Shown: piece by piece, positions 1 through 7,611 of the stretch
Position numbering within the stretch: the first letter of the stretch is position 1
Layout of the letters: the number at the start of each line of letters is the position of its first letter
Assembly (NCBI RefSeq): GCF_014174215.1
Contig: NZ_JABEQL010000003.1
Span: 186,001-250,000 of the forward strand
DNA length: 64,000 nucleotides
Source of the DNA: Gluconacetobacter tumulicola
GTDB lineage: Bacteria > Pseudomonadota > Alphaproteobacteria > Acetobacterales > Acetobacteraceae
Reading direction: 5' to 3'
The notes under the pieces: generated by a model
What the model was told of the DNA's origin: nothing
The model's database searches: none
The model's input: the letters and a program-made list of their open reading frames with translations, nothing else
Position numbers and translations under genes: made by a program

Positions 1-2
1 GC

Positions 3-1127
3 ACGGTCCTGGGCATCGTCGGCGGTGGCCAGCTCGGCCGGATGTCGGCCATCGCGGCCGCTCGCTTGGGCTATCGGGCCCACATCCTGACCGACGAACC
101 GGACGGCCCGGCAGCCCAGGTCGTCCACGCCGTCACGATCGGCGCCTATGACGACCCGGACGCCCTGCGCCGCTTCGCCATGGCGGTCGATGTCGTCACC
201 TTCGAGTTCGAGAATGTCAGCGCCGATGGGCTGGAACTGCTGGCGGCCCTCCGCCCGGTGCGCCCGTCCGGCCACATCCTGCGCATCAGCCAGGATCGCG
301 TGGCCGAAAAGCGCTTCCTGACCGAAGCCGGCATCCAGGTCGCGCCCTGGCGCGAGATCCGCACGCTGGACGACCTCTCGTCCGCCTCGACCGAACTCGG
401 CTTGCCCTTCATCCTCAAGACCACCCGCCTGGGCTATGACGGCAAGGGCCAGAGCCGCATCCATCGCGACGAGGACATGCAGGCCGCCTTCGACAGTCTG
501 GCCCCCCACCCGCTGGTCGCAGAGGGGATGGTCGATTTCGCATGCGAAGTCAGCGTGATGGTCGCCCGCGGCCTGGACGGCACGGCGGTGACCTTCGATG
601 TGACGGAAAACCGCCACCGGAACGGCATCCTCGATCTCAGCCTTGCCCCTGCCCGCGTGCCGGAGACAGTCCGCGACGATGCACGCGCGATCGCACTGCG
701 TATCGCCACGGCGCTGGAGCTCGTCGGGCTGCTGGGCGTGGAAATGTTCATCGATCGCGATGGGCAGGTCCTGGTGAACGAGATCGCGCCGCGCCCGCAC
801 AATTCCGGCCACTGGACCATGGACGCCTGCCCGGTCGACCAGTTCGCCATGCATGTCCGCGCTGTGGCCGGCCTACCCCTGCCACCGGCTGTCCGGCATT
901 CCGACGCGGTCATGAAAAACTTGGTCGGTCCCGACGACATGGCGCTCTGGCCGGCCATCCTGGCAACGCCCGGCCTGCTGCCGCATCATTACGGCAAGAC
1001 CGAGGCCCGGCCCGGCCGCAAGATGGGACACGTCAACGTGCTGTTCCCCCCCGGCGCACTACCGGGAGAGTTCGGCGTCGACGCCGCCCTGGGCCCGCTG
1101 GCCGAAGACGGGGGAAAACCCGCCTAG
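3..1127 (+). CDS. purK: 5-(carboxyamino)imidazole ribonucleotide synthase PurK, 5' truncated by window edge
   Basis: ATP-grasp enzyme of purine synthesis that carboxylates aminoimidazole ribonucleotide to N5-CAIR using ATP and bicarbonate. The frame is open from base 3 and starts with the dinucleotide-fold motif GIVGGGQLGRM that normally lies a few residues after the PurK start, so only the first few codons are missing. The first internal ATG (base 42) falls inside this motif and is not the true start. The ATP-grasp core is visible (VAEGMVDFACEVSVMVAR), as is the family signature EIAPRPHNSGHWTMDAC. Its stop codon interlocks with that of the convergent regulator: the bases CTAG at 1124-1127 provide both stops. 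purE would be expected just upstream, outside the window. Confidence 0.95.
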   Translation, partial: TVLGIVGGGQLGRMSAIAAARLGYRAHILTDEPDGPAAQVVHAVTIGAYDDPDALRRFAMAVDVVTFEFENVSADGLELLAALRPVRPSGHILRISQDRVAEKRFLTEAGIQVAPWREIRTLDDLSSASTELGLPFILKTTRLGYDGKGQSRIHRDEDMQAAFDSLAPHPLVAEGMVDFACEVSVMVARGLDGTAVTFDVTENRHRNGILDLSLAPARVPETVRDDARAIALRIATALELVGLLGVEMFIDRDGQVLVNEIAPRPHNSGHWTMDACPVDQFAMHVRAVAGLPLPPAVRHSDAVMKNLVGPDDMALWPAILATPGLLPHHYGKTEARPGRKMGHVNVLFPPGALPGEFGVDAALGPLAEDGGKPA

Positions 1128-2071
1128 GCTTCGGCCTCGATCGACAGGGCCCTGATCTTCCGGTGCAGGGTCGAGCGGCTGATCCCCAGTTGCCGCGCCG
1201 CCGCACTGACATTGCCCCGCGCGGAGGCCAGGGCAGCCTCGACCACCGCCTTCTCGGCGGCGCGGAAACCGTCCCGGCCAGGGCCCCGTTCGTCCATTAG
1301 GCAGAATTGCAACTCATCGCCGTCCTTCAGCCCCATTTCCCGGCGCGCCGCATGGGTCGCGCCCACCACGCGGCGGTCGGCATCCAGCGCCAGCAGCGGC
1401 GCCGAACTGCCGTCATCCGCCCCCATCGTCACAATCATCTGCCCGCGATAAAGGTCACTGAAACAGCGCGCCTCGATCCGCCGCGCCGTGTCGGTGATCG
1501 TGTTGCGGATCAGCGCGACATCGCGCGCATCCGGATCGGGATGGTACGAACTGGCATCCAGCGCCCCTGCCAGACGCCCCAGCGCGTCATAGACCGGCAC
1601 CGCGGTGCAGGTCAGATAGCGCAGGTTCACCCGCCAGTGCTGGTTCATATGCACGGTGACGGGCCGCTGCTCCGCCAGGCAGGTCCCGATGCCGTTGGTG
1701 CCTTCCTCGCGCTCGTTCCACCGCGCGCCCGGCCATAAATGCCAGCGCCGGCATCCGCGCTCGCTGTCCCGCACGGTCCGGCGGGTCAGGACGGTGCCGG
1801 TCCGGTCAGCCAGCAGAACCGCGTATTCCATGTCGCGCACGATCGCATGCAGCCGGTCCAGCTCGGCATCGGCAAACCGCAGCAGCGGCCCGGCCTCGTC
1901 ACAGGATTGGCGCAGCTCGAAGCATGACAGCAGGTCCGACAGCCCCGATTGCGCCGGGTCCAGGGCGTAATCGCCCTCGCAGCGTTGCCAGGACGCCGCC
2001 AGCAGCATCCGGGCAGCATTGCCGGCCGGGACAGGGCCAGCCCCCCATGGTGATGGTATCTGCAACATCAT
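1124..2071 (-). CDS. AcoR-like GAF/Fis transcriptional regulator lacking the AAA+ domain
   Basis: 315 aa. The N-terminal two thirds (about 30-210) resembles the GAF-type sensor of AcoR-family acetoin regulators (EEGTNGIGTCLAEQRPVTVH, then CTAVPVYDALGRLAGALD). A short PAS-like stretch follows (about 225-255, LLALDADRRVVGATHAARRE), and a Fis-type helix-turn-helix forms the C-terminus (ARGNVSAAARQLGISRSTLH). The sigma-54-interacting AAA+ ATPase domain that normally sits between these parts (GAFTGA and Walker motifs) is absent, so the protein is half the length of classical AcoR and probably cannot drive sigma-54 open-complex formation. It is divergent from acoABC and very probably regulates that operon. 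No -24/-12 promoter was seen in the shared intergenic region, which fits. The role is inferred from family and context. Confidence 0.85.
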   Translation of the reverse strand: MMLQIPSPWGAGPVPAGNAARMLLAASWQRCEGDYALDPAQSGLSDLLSCFELRQSCDEAGPLLRFADAELDRLHAIVRDMEYAVLLADRTGTVLTRRTVRDSERGCRRWHLWPGARWNEREEGTNGIGTCLAEQRPVTVHMNQHWRVNLRYLTCTAVPVYDALGRLAGALDASSYHPDPDARDVALIRNTITDTARRIEARCFSDLYRGQMIVTMGADDGSSAPLLALDADRRVVGATHAARREMGLKDGDELQFCLMDERGPGRDGFRAAEKAVVEAALASARGNVSAAARQLGISRSTLHRKIRALSIEAEA

Positions 2072-2119
2072 CCGTCTCTTTCGAACGGTTATGGCCTGTC
2101 CCTATTTAACTCGCCCGCC

Positions 2120-2139
2120 CTGTCGCAGGAACGCGACAG
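2120..2139. promoter_or_regulatory. Perfect 7-bp inverted repeat, candidate operator
   Basis: CTGTCGC, six spacer bases, then GCGACAG. It lies in the divergent intergenic region between the AcoR-like regulator and acoA, about 50 bp from the regulator start. Dyads of this size and spacing suit a Fis-type dimeric activator. Assignment to the adjacent regulator is inference. Confidence 0.5.
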
Positions 2140-2164
2140 ACTGGACAGACAGCGTCACATATTC

Positions 2165-2178
2165 GTTATTCGAATAAC
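2165..2178. promoter_or_regulatory. 14-bp perfect palindrome upstream of acoA
   Basis: GTTATTCGAATAAC reads identically on both strands. It is AT-rich against a GC-rich background and lies about 90 bp before acoA. It could be a binding site for a second regulator or part of a promoter. Confidence 0.45.
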
Positions 2179-2223
2179 AGTGTTTCTTGTCGCCAGGGTC
2201 AATCGGCGTTCCCCTGCGGTGAC

Positions 2224-2244
2224 GGATATCGGGATTCGATATCC
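2224..2244. promoter_or_regulatory. 7-bp inverted repeat in the acoA leader
   Basis: GGATATC, seven bases, then GATATCC, ending about 24 bases before the acoA start codon. It could be an operator close to the promoter or a leader hairpin. A ribosome-binding-type AGGGA follows around 2255. Confidence 0.4.
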
Positions 2245-2268
2245 CCGGAATAACAGGGAAGATTTCCA

Positions 2269-3234
2269 ATGCAGATCGCACGGGAAACATTGCTTCGCTC
2301 CTATCGGGCCATGCGCACGATCCGCGATTTCGAGGAGCGGCTGCATGTCGAATTCGCCACGGGTGAAATCCCCGGCTTCGTCCATCTCTATTGTGGCGAG
2401 GAAGCCTCAGGGGTCGGCGTCTGCGCCAACCTGACGGACAACGACACCATTTCCAGCACCCATCGCGGCCATGGCCACTGCATCGCCAAGGGCGTCGAGG
2501 TCTCGGGCATGATGGCCGAGATCTATGGCAAGAGCACCGGCGTCTGCCGGGGCAAGGGCGGATCGATGCATATCGCCGATCTCTCGCGCGGCATGCTGGG
2601 CGCCAACGGCATCGTCGGCGGCGGCCCGCCGCTGATGTGCGGCGCGGCCCTGTCGCACAAGCTTCTGAAAGACGGCGGCGTCGCGGTCGCCTTCTACGGC
2701 GATGGCGCGTCGAACGAGGGCAGCACGCTGGAAAGCCTCAACCTCGCCACGGTGTGGAAACTGCCGGTGGTCTTCGTGGTGGAAGATAACGGCTACGGCG
2801 AAGCCACGGGTTCATCCTTCGCCGTCGCGGGCACCCAGAAGGCACGCGCCGAAGGGTTCGGCATGCCATACATGGAATGCGACGGCTCGGACTTCTTCGC
2901 GGTTTACCAGACGGCCGGCGAGGCCATCGCCCACGCCCGCGCTGGCAACGGGCCGGTCATGCTGCACGTGCATCTGGCCCGCTGGTATGGCCATTTCGAA
3001 GGCGATGCCATGACCTATCGCGCCAGCGGCGAGGTCGCCGAGGCCAAGCGTGACCATGATTGCCTGGAGCTGTTCCGCAAAAAGGTGACCGAAGCCGGCC
3101 TGCTGGAGCATTCGGAACTGGACGCGATCGACGAAGCCGTCCGCGACGAGATCGAAAGCTCGGTCATCGCCGCCAAGGCCGCCCCACTGCCTGTGCCCGC
3201 CGACCTGCTGGCCGACGTCTATGTCCGGTACTGA
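2269..3234 (+). CDS. acoA: Acetoin dehydrogenase E1 component, alpha subunit (TPP-dependent)
   Basis: 321 aa, normal length for the E1 alpha subunit of the acetoin/pyruvate dehydrogenase family. With AcoB it performs the thiamine-diphosphate-dependent cleavage of acetoin and passes the acetyl group to the lipoyl arm of E2. The TPP/Mg motif starts with GDG at residues 144-146 and ends at VVEDNGYG. The SSTHRGHGHCIAKG segment (about 62-75) is the usual substrate-channel motif. The start ATG is preceded by CAGGGA at good spacing. It is the first gene of acoA-acoB-acoC. Pyruvate dehydrogenase is the main alternative, but the lipoyl-hydrolase E2 next door and the AcoR-like regulator favour acetoin. 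Confidence 0.92.
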   Translation: MQIARETLLRSYRAMRTIRDFEERLHVEFATGEIPGFVHLYCGEEASGVGVCANLTDNDTISSTHRGHGHCIAKGVEVSGMMAEIYGKSTGVCRGKGGSMHIADLSRGMLGANGIVGGGPPLMCGAALSHKLLKDGGVAVAFYGDGASNEGSTLESLNLATVWKLPVVFVVEDNGYGEATGSSFAVAGTQKARAEGFGMPYMECDGSDFFAVYQTAGEAIAHARAGNGPVMLHVHLARWYGHFEGDAMTYRASGEVAEAKRDHDCLELFRKKVTEAGLLEHSELDAIDEAVRDEIESSVIAAKAAPLPVPADLLADVYVRY

Positions 3235-3276
3235 CCGCCCCGCCGCCTCCTCCCGCGAGCCAGAAAAGAGACCATC

Positions 3277-4305
3277 ATGAGCAAGAAGAGCTACCGGCAG
3301 GCCATCAACGAGGCCCTGCGACTGGAAATGCGCCGCGATCCGCGCGTGATCATCATGGGCGAGGATGTGGCCGGCGGCCAGGGCGGTTCCTCGGGCGTCG
3401 TCGACGCCTGGGGCGGCGTGCTGGGCGTCACCAAGGGCCTGTATACGGAATTCGGCCCCGAACGCGTGCTCGACACCCCGATCACTGAGGCATCCTATAT
3501 CGGCGCCGCCGCCGGCGCCGCCGCTACGGGCCTGCGCCCGGTGGCCGAACTGATGTTCGTCGATTTCGTCGGGTGCTGCCTCGACCAGATCATGAACCAG
3601 GCCGCCAAGTTCCGCTACATGTTCGGCGGCAAGGCCCGTACCCCGCTGGTCATCCGCGCCATGTTCGGCGCCGGCTTCAACGCCGCCGCCCAGCACAGCC
3701 AGGCCCTCTATCCGCTGTTCACCCACATTCCGGGCCTCAAGGTCGTCGTCCCGTCCTCGCCCTACGAGGCCAAGGGCCTGCTGATCGAAGCGATCCGCGA
3801 CGACGATCCGGTGATCTTCCTGGAACACAAGGTCATGTATGACGACGAAGAGGATGTTCCCGACGAATCCTACACCATCCCCTTCGGCGAGGCGAACCTG
3901 ACCCGCGAGGGCGACGACGTGACCATCGTGGCCTTCGGCCGGATGGTGAAGCTGGCGAATGAGGCGGCCGACAAGCTGGAGCGCCAGGGCATCAGCTGCA
4001 CCGTGATCGACCCGCGCACCACCTCGCCGCTGGATCGCGACACCATCCTGGACTGCGTGGCCGATACCGGCCGCCTGGTGATCGTCGACGAATCCAGCCC
4101 GCGCTGCAACATGGCCGCCGATGTCTCGGCCCTGGTGGCGGAAGAGGCCTTCGATGCCCTGAAGGCGCCGATCCGGCGGGTGATCCCACCCCATACCCCG
4201 GTGCCCTTCGCGTCGGTGCTGGAAGCCCTCTATCTGCCCGACGCCGCGAAGATCGAGGCCGCAGTCAAGGCCGTCATGAACCATAAAGTCACCGAGGCAG
4301 CCTGA
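3277..4305 (+). CDS. acoB: Acetoin dehydrogenase E1 component, beta subunit
   Basis: 342 aa partner of AcoA. It shows the transketolase-type pyrimidine-binding domain (MGEDVAGGQGGSSGV, about residues 28-42; the segment ending DTPITEASYIGAAAGAA) and a C-terminal transketolase domain (VIDPRTTSPLDRDTI, about 240-255; VIVDESSPRCNMAADVSALV). It starts 42 bp after acoA, with AAAAGAGA ahead of the ATG, and ends 3 bp before acoC. Together the two subunits form the alpha2beta2 E1 of the acetoin dehydrogenase complex. Confidence 0.92.
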   Translation: MSKKSYRQAINEALRLEMRRDPRVIIMGEDVAGGQGGSSGVVDAWGGVLGVTKGLYTEFGPERVLDTPITEASYIGAAAGAAATGLRPVAELMFVDFVGCCLDQIMNQAAKFRYMFGGKARTPLVIRAMFGAGFNAAAQHSQALYPLFTHIPGLKVVVPSSPYEAKGLLIEAIRDDDPVIFLEHKVMYDDEEDVPDESYTIPFGEANLTREGDDVTIVAFGRMVKLANEAADKLERQGISCTVIDPRTTSPLDRDTILDCVADTGRLVIVDESSPRCNMAADVSALVAEEAFDALKAPIRRVIPPHTPVPFASVLEALYLPDAAKIEAAVKAVMNHKVTEAA

Positions 4306-4308
4306 ACC

Positions 4309-5430
4309 ATGAACGCTTCCATCACCCCCATCACCATGCCCAAATTCGGTCTGGCGATGACCGAGGGCAAACTGGCCGGCTGGATGGTCCGTCCCGGCGC
4401 GACCGTCCGCGCCGGTGACGATTTGGCGGATATCGAAACCAGCAAGATCACCAACGCATACGAAAGTCCGGCCGCCGGCGTGCTACGCCGCCAGGTGGCG
4501 CAGGAAGGCGAAATGCTGGCCGTCGGCGCTCTGATCGGCGTTCTGGCCGATGCCGACACGTCCGACGCCGACATCGATGCCTTCATCGCACAGTTCAACG
4601 CCGAATTTTCGGCCGGAGCGGCCGAGGAAGCCGATGATACCCCGCCCGAGCCACGCGTGATGGATGTCAAGGGCCGCTCGCTGCGGGTTCTGGACATCGG
4701 ACATGGCGAGGGCGACCCGATCGTGCTGATCCACGGTTTCGGCGGCGATATCGGCAACTGGCTGTTCAATCACGCCGCCCTCGCGGCGGGCCGGCGCGTC
4801 ATTGCCTTCGACCTGCCCGGCCATGGCGGCTCGACCAAGGATGTCGGCCCCGGATCGCTGGAATTCTTCTCCTCGGTCGTCGTCGACCTGCTGGACACGC
4901 TGGGCATCGAACGCGCCCATCTGGTGGCCCATTCGCTCGGTGGTGCGGTGGCGCTGGCCACGGTCAAGAATGCCCCGTCCCGCGTGGCCTCGCTGGCCCT
5001 GCTCGCGCCGGCTGGCCTGGGGCCGGACATCAACATGGCCTTCATCGACGGCTTCATCACAGCCGACCGCCAGAAGACCCTGATCCCGGCCCTGTCCTAT
5101 CTGGTCCATGACAAGGGCCTGATCGGCCGCAAGATGGCGGACGACGTGCTGCGCTACAAGCGGCTGGACGGCGCCGCCGATGCCCTGCGCCATGTGGCAG
5201 CAGCAAACTTCACCGACGGCCGCCAGACCGACAATCTACGACCAGTGCTGGAGACGGCCCCGCCCACCCTGATCATCTGGGGCAAGGATGACGAAATCCT
5301 GCCTTCCAGTCATGCAGCGGACCTGCCCGACGCAATCACGGTCGAGATCCTGCCCGACACCGGCCATATGCCCCAGATGGAACGGTCGGAAGCAGTCAAC
5401 ACCAAGATCCGGGCCTTCCTGTCCCACTGA
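4309..5430 (+). CDS. acoC: Acetoin dehydrogenase E2: lipoyl domain fused to an alpha/beta hydrolase
   Basis: 373 aa. Residues 1-80 form a biotinyl/lipoyl domain with the lipoylated lysine in IETSKI (K46). Residues 81-115 are an acidic Ala-rich linker. Residues 120-373 are an alpha/beta-hydrolase fold with oxyanion motif HGFGGD (about 142-147), nucleophile elbow AHSLGG (S209), IIWGKDDEILP for the acid and DTGHMPQME for the histidine. This is the known AcoC organisation, in which the usual catalytic acyltransferase domain of E2 is replaced by a hydrolase fold and there is no clear peripheral subunit-binding domain. It overlaps nothing, starts 3 bp after acoB and ends the operon. No E3 (lipoamide dehydrogenase) gene follows, so E3 must be supplied from elsewhere. 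Confidence 0.92.
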   Translation: MNASITPITMPKFGLAMTEGKLAGWMVRPGATVRAGDDLADIETSKITNAYESPAAGVLRRQVAQEGEMLAVGALIGVLADADTSDADIDAFIAQFNAEFSAGAAEEADDTPPEPRVMDVKGRSLRVLDIGHGEGDPIVLIHGFGGDIGNWLFNHAALAAGRRVIAFDLPGHGGSTKDVGPGSLEFFSSVVVDLLDTLGIERAHLVAHSLGGAVALATVKNAPSRVASLALLAPAGLGPDINMAFIDGFITADRQKTLIPALSYLVHDKGLIGRKMADDVLRYKRLDGAADALRHVAAANFTDGRQTDNLRPVLETAPPTLIIWGKDDEILPSSHAADLPDAITVEILPDTGHMPQMERSEAVNTKIRAFLSH

Positions 5431-5439
5431 CGCTCAGCA

Positions 5440-5476
5440 AAGGGGCGTCACCCTCTCCATGAAGGTGACGCCCCTT
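5440..5476. terminator. Bidirectional hairpin between acoC and the tad operon
   Basis: 13-bp perfect stem AAGGGGCGTCACC (5440-5452) / GGTGACGCCCCTT (5464-5476) with an 11-base loop. It lies directly after the acoC stop, and its right arm reaches into the stop codon of the last tad gene on the other strand. There is no long T-run, but its position between convergent operons strongly suggests a shared terminator. Confidence 0.75.
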
Positions 5477-5889
5477 CACAACACCTGCGAATAGCAGGCC
5501 GAAACCGACAATGACGGCGCAAAGAACGGGAACGGCAGACCCGACCAGAAATCTGAACGGATCTGCACGATGACGAACCGCCCGCCATGAACGCCCATGC
5601 CGTGACAGGATGTGGCACTATCGTCGACCGACAATGAAGCGACTGCCCCAGGCAATGCCCAATCGGCGGCCTGCCCTTTCGCAAAACCGAGCGGGTCGTC
5701 GCTGCACGCGCCCAACGCGATGCACCGGGCCGTCAGGTCGGCCGTCATCTGCAGGCAGTCACGCGTCCACCATTGCAGCCCGAGTTCAATCGCACCCACC
5801 AGCGTCACTAGAAACAGGCCGGCCACGATGGCGAATTCGACCGCGGCGGCAGCCCGCGTATCCTGCGCCAGATCATGCCGACGGCTCAT
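5476..5889 (-). CDS. TadE-like pseudopilin, last gene of the tad operon
   Basis: 137 aa. It has the TadE family layout: a short basic N-terminus, then AAAAVEFAIVAGLFLVTLVG (about residues 13-32) as a single N-terminal membrane helix with the conserved Glu, and a periplasmic domain with several Cys. TadE pseudopilins are processed by the prepilin peptidase and are needed for Flp pilus assembly. The start overlaps the preceding tadE-like gene by ATGA, so translation is probably coupled. The stop lies inside the terminator stem shared with acoC. Confidence 0.8.
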   Translation of the reverse strand: MSRRHDLAQDTRAAAAVEFAIVAGLFLVTLVGAIELGLQWWTRDCLQMTADLTARCIALGACSDDPLGFAKGQAADWALPGAVASLSVDDSATSCHGMGVHGGRFVIVQIRSDFWSGLPFPFFAPSLSVSACYSQVL

Positions 5890-6368
5890 TGCAGCCTGAC
5901 CGTGGCCTTATCGGTCAGGCTCGTCGGGGCCACCATCGCATAAAACGGCATGAGTGGAGCATAGCGGTAGGATGCTGCGATGGTCATGTAGGTTCCCGGC
6001 ATGGTCTCGTCTGCACAGACACCATCCGCTGGCACCGCGATCAGGCTGCTGACGGGTCCCGACTGAATGCAGTTCGTGCTGGCAGACCCAACGGTAACAT
6101 TCATATCTGGCAGGCCACCCGCAGCCAGCACCGCGTTCCTGACATCGCCCGGCGAAAGCGAGCCGTGTGTACCCGACGCATTCTGCTCGACAGCGAAAGC
6201 ATAGTTTGCTCCGCTTTCAACCGCCGAAATCACGACCATCCGATACCAGAAGGCCAACGGGAAATCCGCCAACCCCGCCAGAATCGCGAGCAGGAAAGGC
6301 GTCACCAGCGCGAATTCCAATGCGGCCACGCCGGCTCTGCCCGGTCGGCAATGGCCCTCACCCATCAT
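5886..6368 (-). CDS. TadE-like pseudopilin
   Basis: 160 aa. The N-terminal segment GVAALEFALVTPFLLAILAG (about residues 13-32) carries the Glu of the processed pilin-like helix. The rest is a periplasmic domain with cysteines. It overlaps both neighbours by ATGA (tadG upstream, second tadE-like gene downstream). Two consecutive TadE-like genes next to TadG are common in tad loci, where TadE and TadF are both pseudopilins. This one may be the TadE or the TadF equivalent. Confidence 0.8.
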   Translation of the reverse strand: MMGEGHCRPGRAGVAALEFALVTPFLLAILAGLADFPLAFWYRMVVISAVESGANYAFAVEQNASGTHGSLSPGDVRNAVLAAGGLPDMNVTVGSASTNCIQSGPVSSLIAVPADGVCADETMPGTYMTIAASYRYAPLMPFYAMVAPTSLTDKATVRLQ

Positions 6369-7609
6369 TCCACCAGGCTCGCGACACCCAACAGGTCATG
6401 AATCGGCATCATCCCCGCTGCCGCACAGTCGCCATCCGCGAACAGGGCACCTCCCTTGAGTGTCACGAATGCGGCGACGGCATAGACACAGTCGCCCGCC
6501 GCCCCATTATCCCCATCAATGACCAAATTGGCGCCCGGGGCATAAATCGCACCGGTCAAGGCGGTCGCAACCCCGCCAGTGAACTGGAATAGTCCGCCGG
6601 TCGAGGCAAACAACAGACCGGCCGTAGCCCCTGTTGCCGGCGCCACAAGATGGAGCGAGGCGGTGCCGTCGATAGCAATGTTGCCGTTGACGATGATCGT
6701 TACCCCCGTCCCGCTCAACGTCGTACCCGCGTTCACGCGGAAATCTCCATTGATGTAATAGACTCCTGGCGCCAGCGTATACCTCCCACCATTCGGCTGC
6801 CACGCATAGGCCGCCCCTGTTGGCGGGGGCGTGAGCATTGTCTGGCCCGGCGGCAGGTTCACACTCCGTGACGGCACCTCCAGCAACGCACCGTAGAGAT
6901 CCGCATAAGGATCGGCCTCCTGCCCTGCATGCTGTACACAGGTGAGTGCCGAACAGGCATTATTGCCATCCGGCCCAATCGTTCCGCCCGCGACCAGGTT
7001 CGCAACGTCGATTGCGGCTTCGGTGCCCAGGGTCAACACGCCGTTGGTGCGCAGGTCGCATCCCGGCATGCTCAGGCTGGCGCCATCGTCCAGAACCGTT
7101 TCGCCGATGCCCGAAAGGGCGAGGATACAGGCGTTTCCACCGTGGGCACGTGGCATCAACCGCGCCACGGCGCGTGCGGACACCGGCTGGGTGCCCGAAG
7201 TCAGGAACAATGCACTGAACAAGCGCGGCGCTTCCTTGACGATCGTTACAGTAAGGGTGGCCGGCGGGACAAAGGTGATCGTCGCCACATAGGCGCCGGC
7301 ATTGTCCGTCAGGGTTGTCGCCCCGTCCCCATCACGCATCCCGGCCGGCAGGCCGTTCAACTCGGCAACGGTCGCCGCCGTGTCCAGTGCGTCAGTAGCC
7401 TGCCCGCTGGCCCCGTAGCGCGCAACGCCCGCCACTGCGGCGGTGTCGGCTATACGCTGCAATTCCAGGCGCGTCATCGCCCAGTAGCTGACATCGATCC
7501 CGAGACCCAGCACGCCAATCAGTACCGGCAGAGCCAAGGCAGCCAGCAGTGCCACCGCCCCACGCCGGTCGGACAGTATCCATCTGCTCTTGGCCGCCGC
7601 GCCCGGCAT
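6365..7609 (-). CDS. tadG: TadG-like pilus assembly protein
   Basis: 414 aa. The N-terminal TadG/TadE-N signature is DRRGAVALLAALALPVLIGV (about residues 15-34) followed by DVSYWAMTRLELQRIADTAA, typical of TadG with its single membrane helix and Asp-Ala-Ala-rich periplasmic start. The C-terminal half is rich in Gly, Thr and beta-prone segments and resembles the putative adhesive domain of such proteins; no von Willebrand MIDAS motif was recognised. The start lies 2 bp after the tadD stop and the end overlaps the tadE-like gene by ATGA. Predicted envelope protein of the Flp machine. Confidence 0.8.
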   Translation of the reverse strand: MPGAAAKSRWILSDRRGAVALLAALALPVLIGVLGLGIDVSYWAMTRLELQRIADTAAVAGVARYGASGQATDALDTAATVAELNGLPAGMRDGDGATTLTDNAGAYVATITFVPPATLTVTIVKEAPRLFSALFLTSGTQPVSARAVARLMPRAHGGNACILALSGIGETVLDDGASLSMPGCDLRTNGVLTLGTEAAIDVANLVAGGTIGPDGNNACSALTCVQHAGQEADPYADLYGALLEVPSRSVNLPPGQTMLTPPPTGAAYAWQPNGGRYTLAPGVYYINGDFRVNAGTTLSGTGVTIIVNGNIAIDGTASLHLVAPATGATAGLLFASTGGLFQFTGGVATALTGAIYAPGANLVIDGDNGAAGDCVYAVAAFVTLKGGALFADGDCAAAGMMPIHDLLGVASLVE

Positions 7610-7611
7610 AT

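Noticed and set aside
2072-2268. Sigma-54 promoter in front of acoA
   Set aside because: No GG-N10-GC in a TGGCAC/TTGC context was found, which also fits the missing AAA+ domain of the regulator.
2812-4284. 490-aa minus-strand frame antisense to acoA and acoB
   Set aside because: A shadow of GC-rich codon bias. acoA and acoB have complete domains in the other direction.
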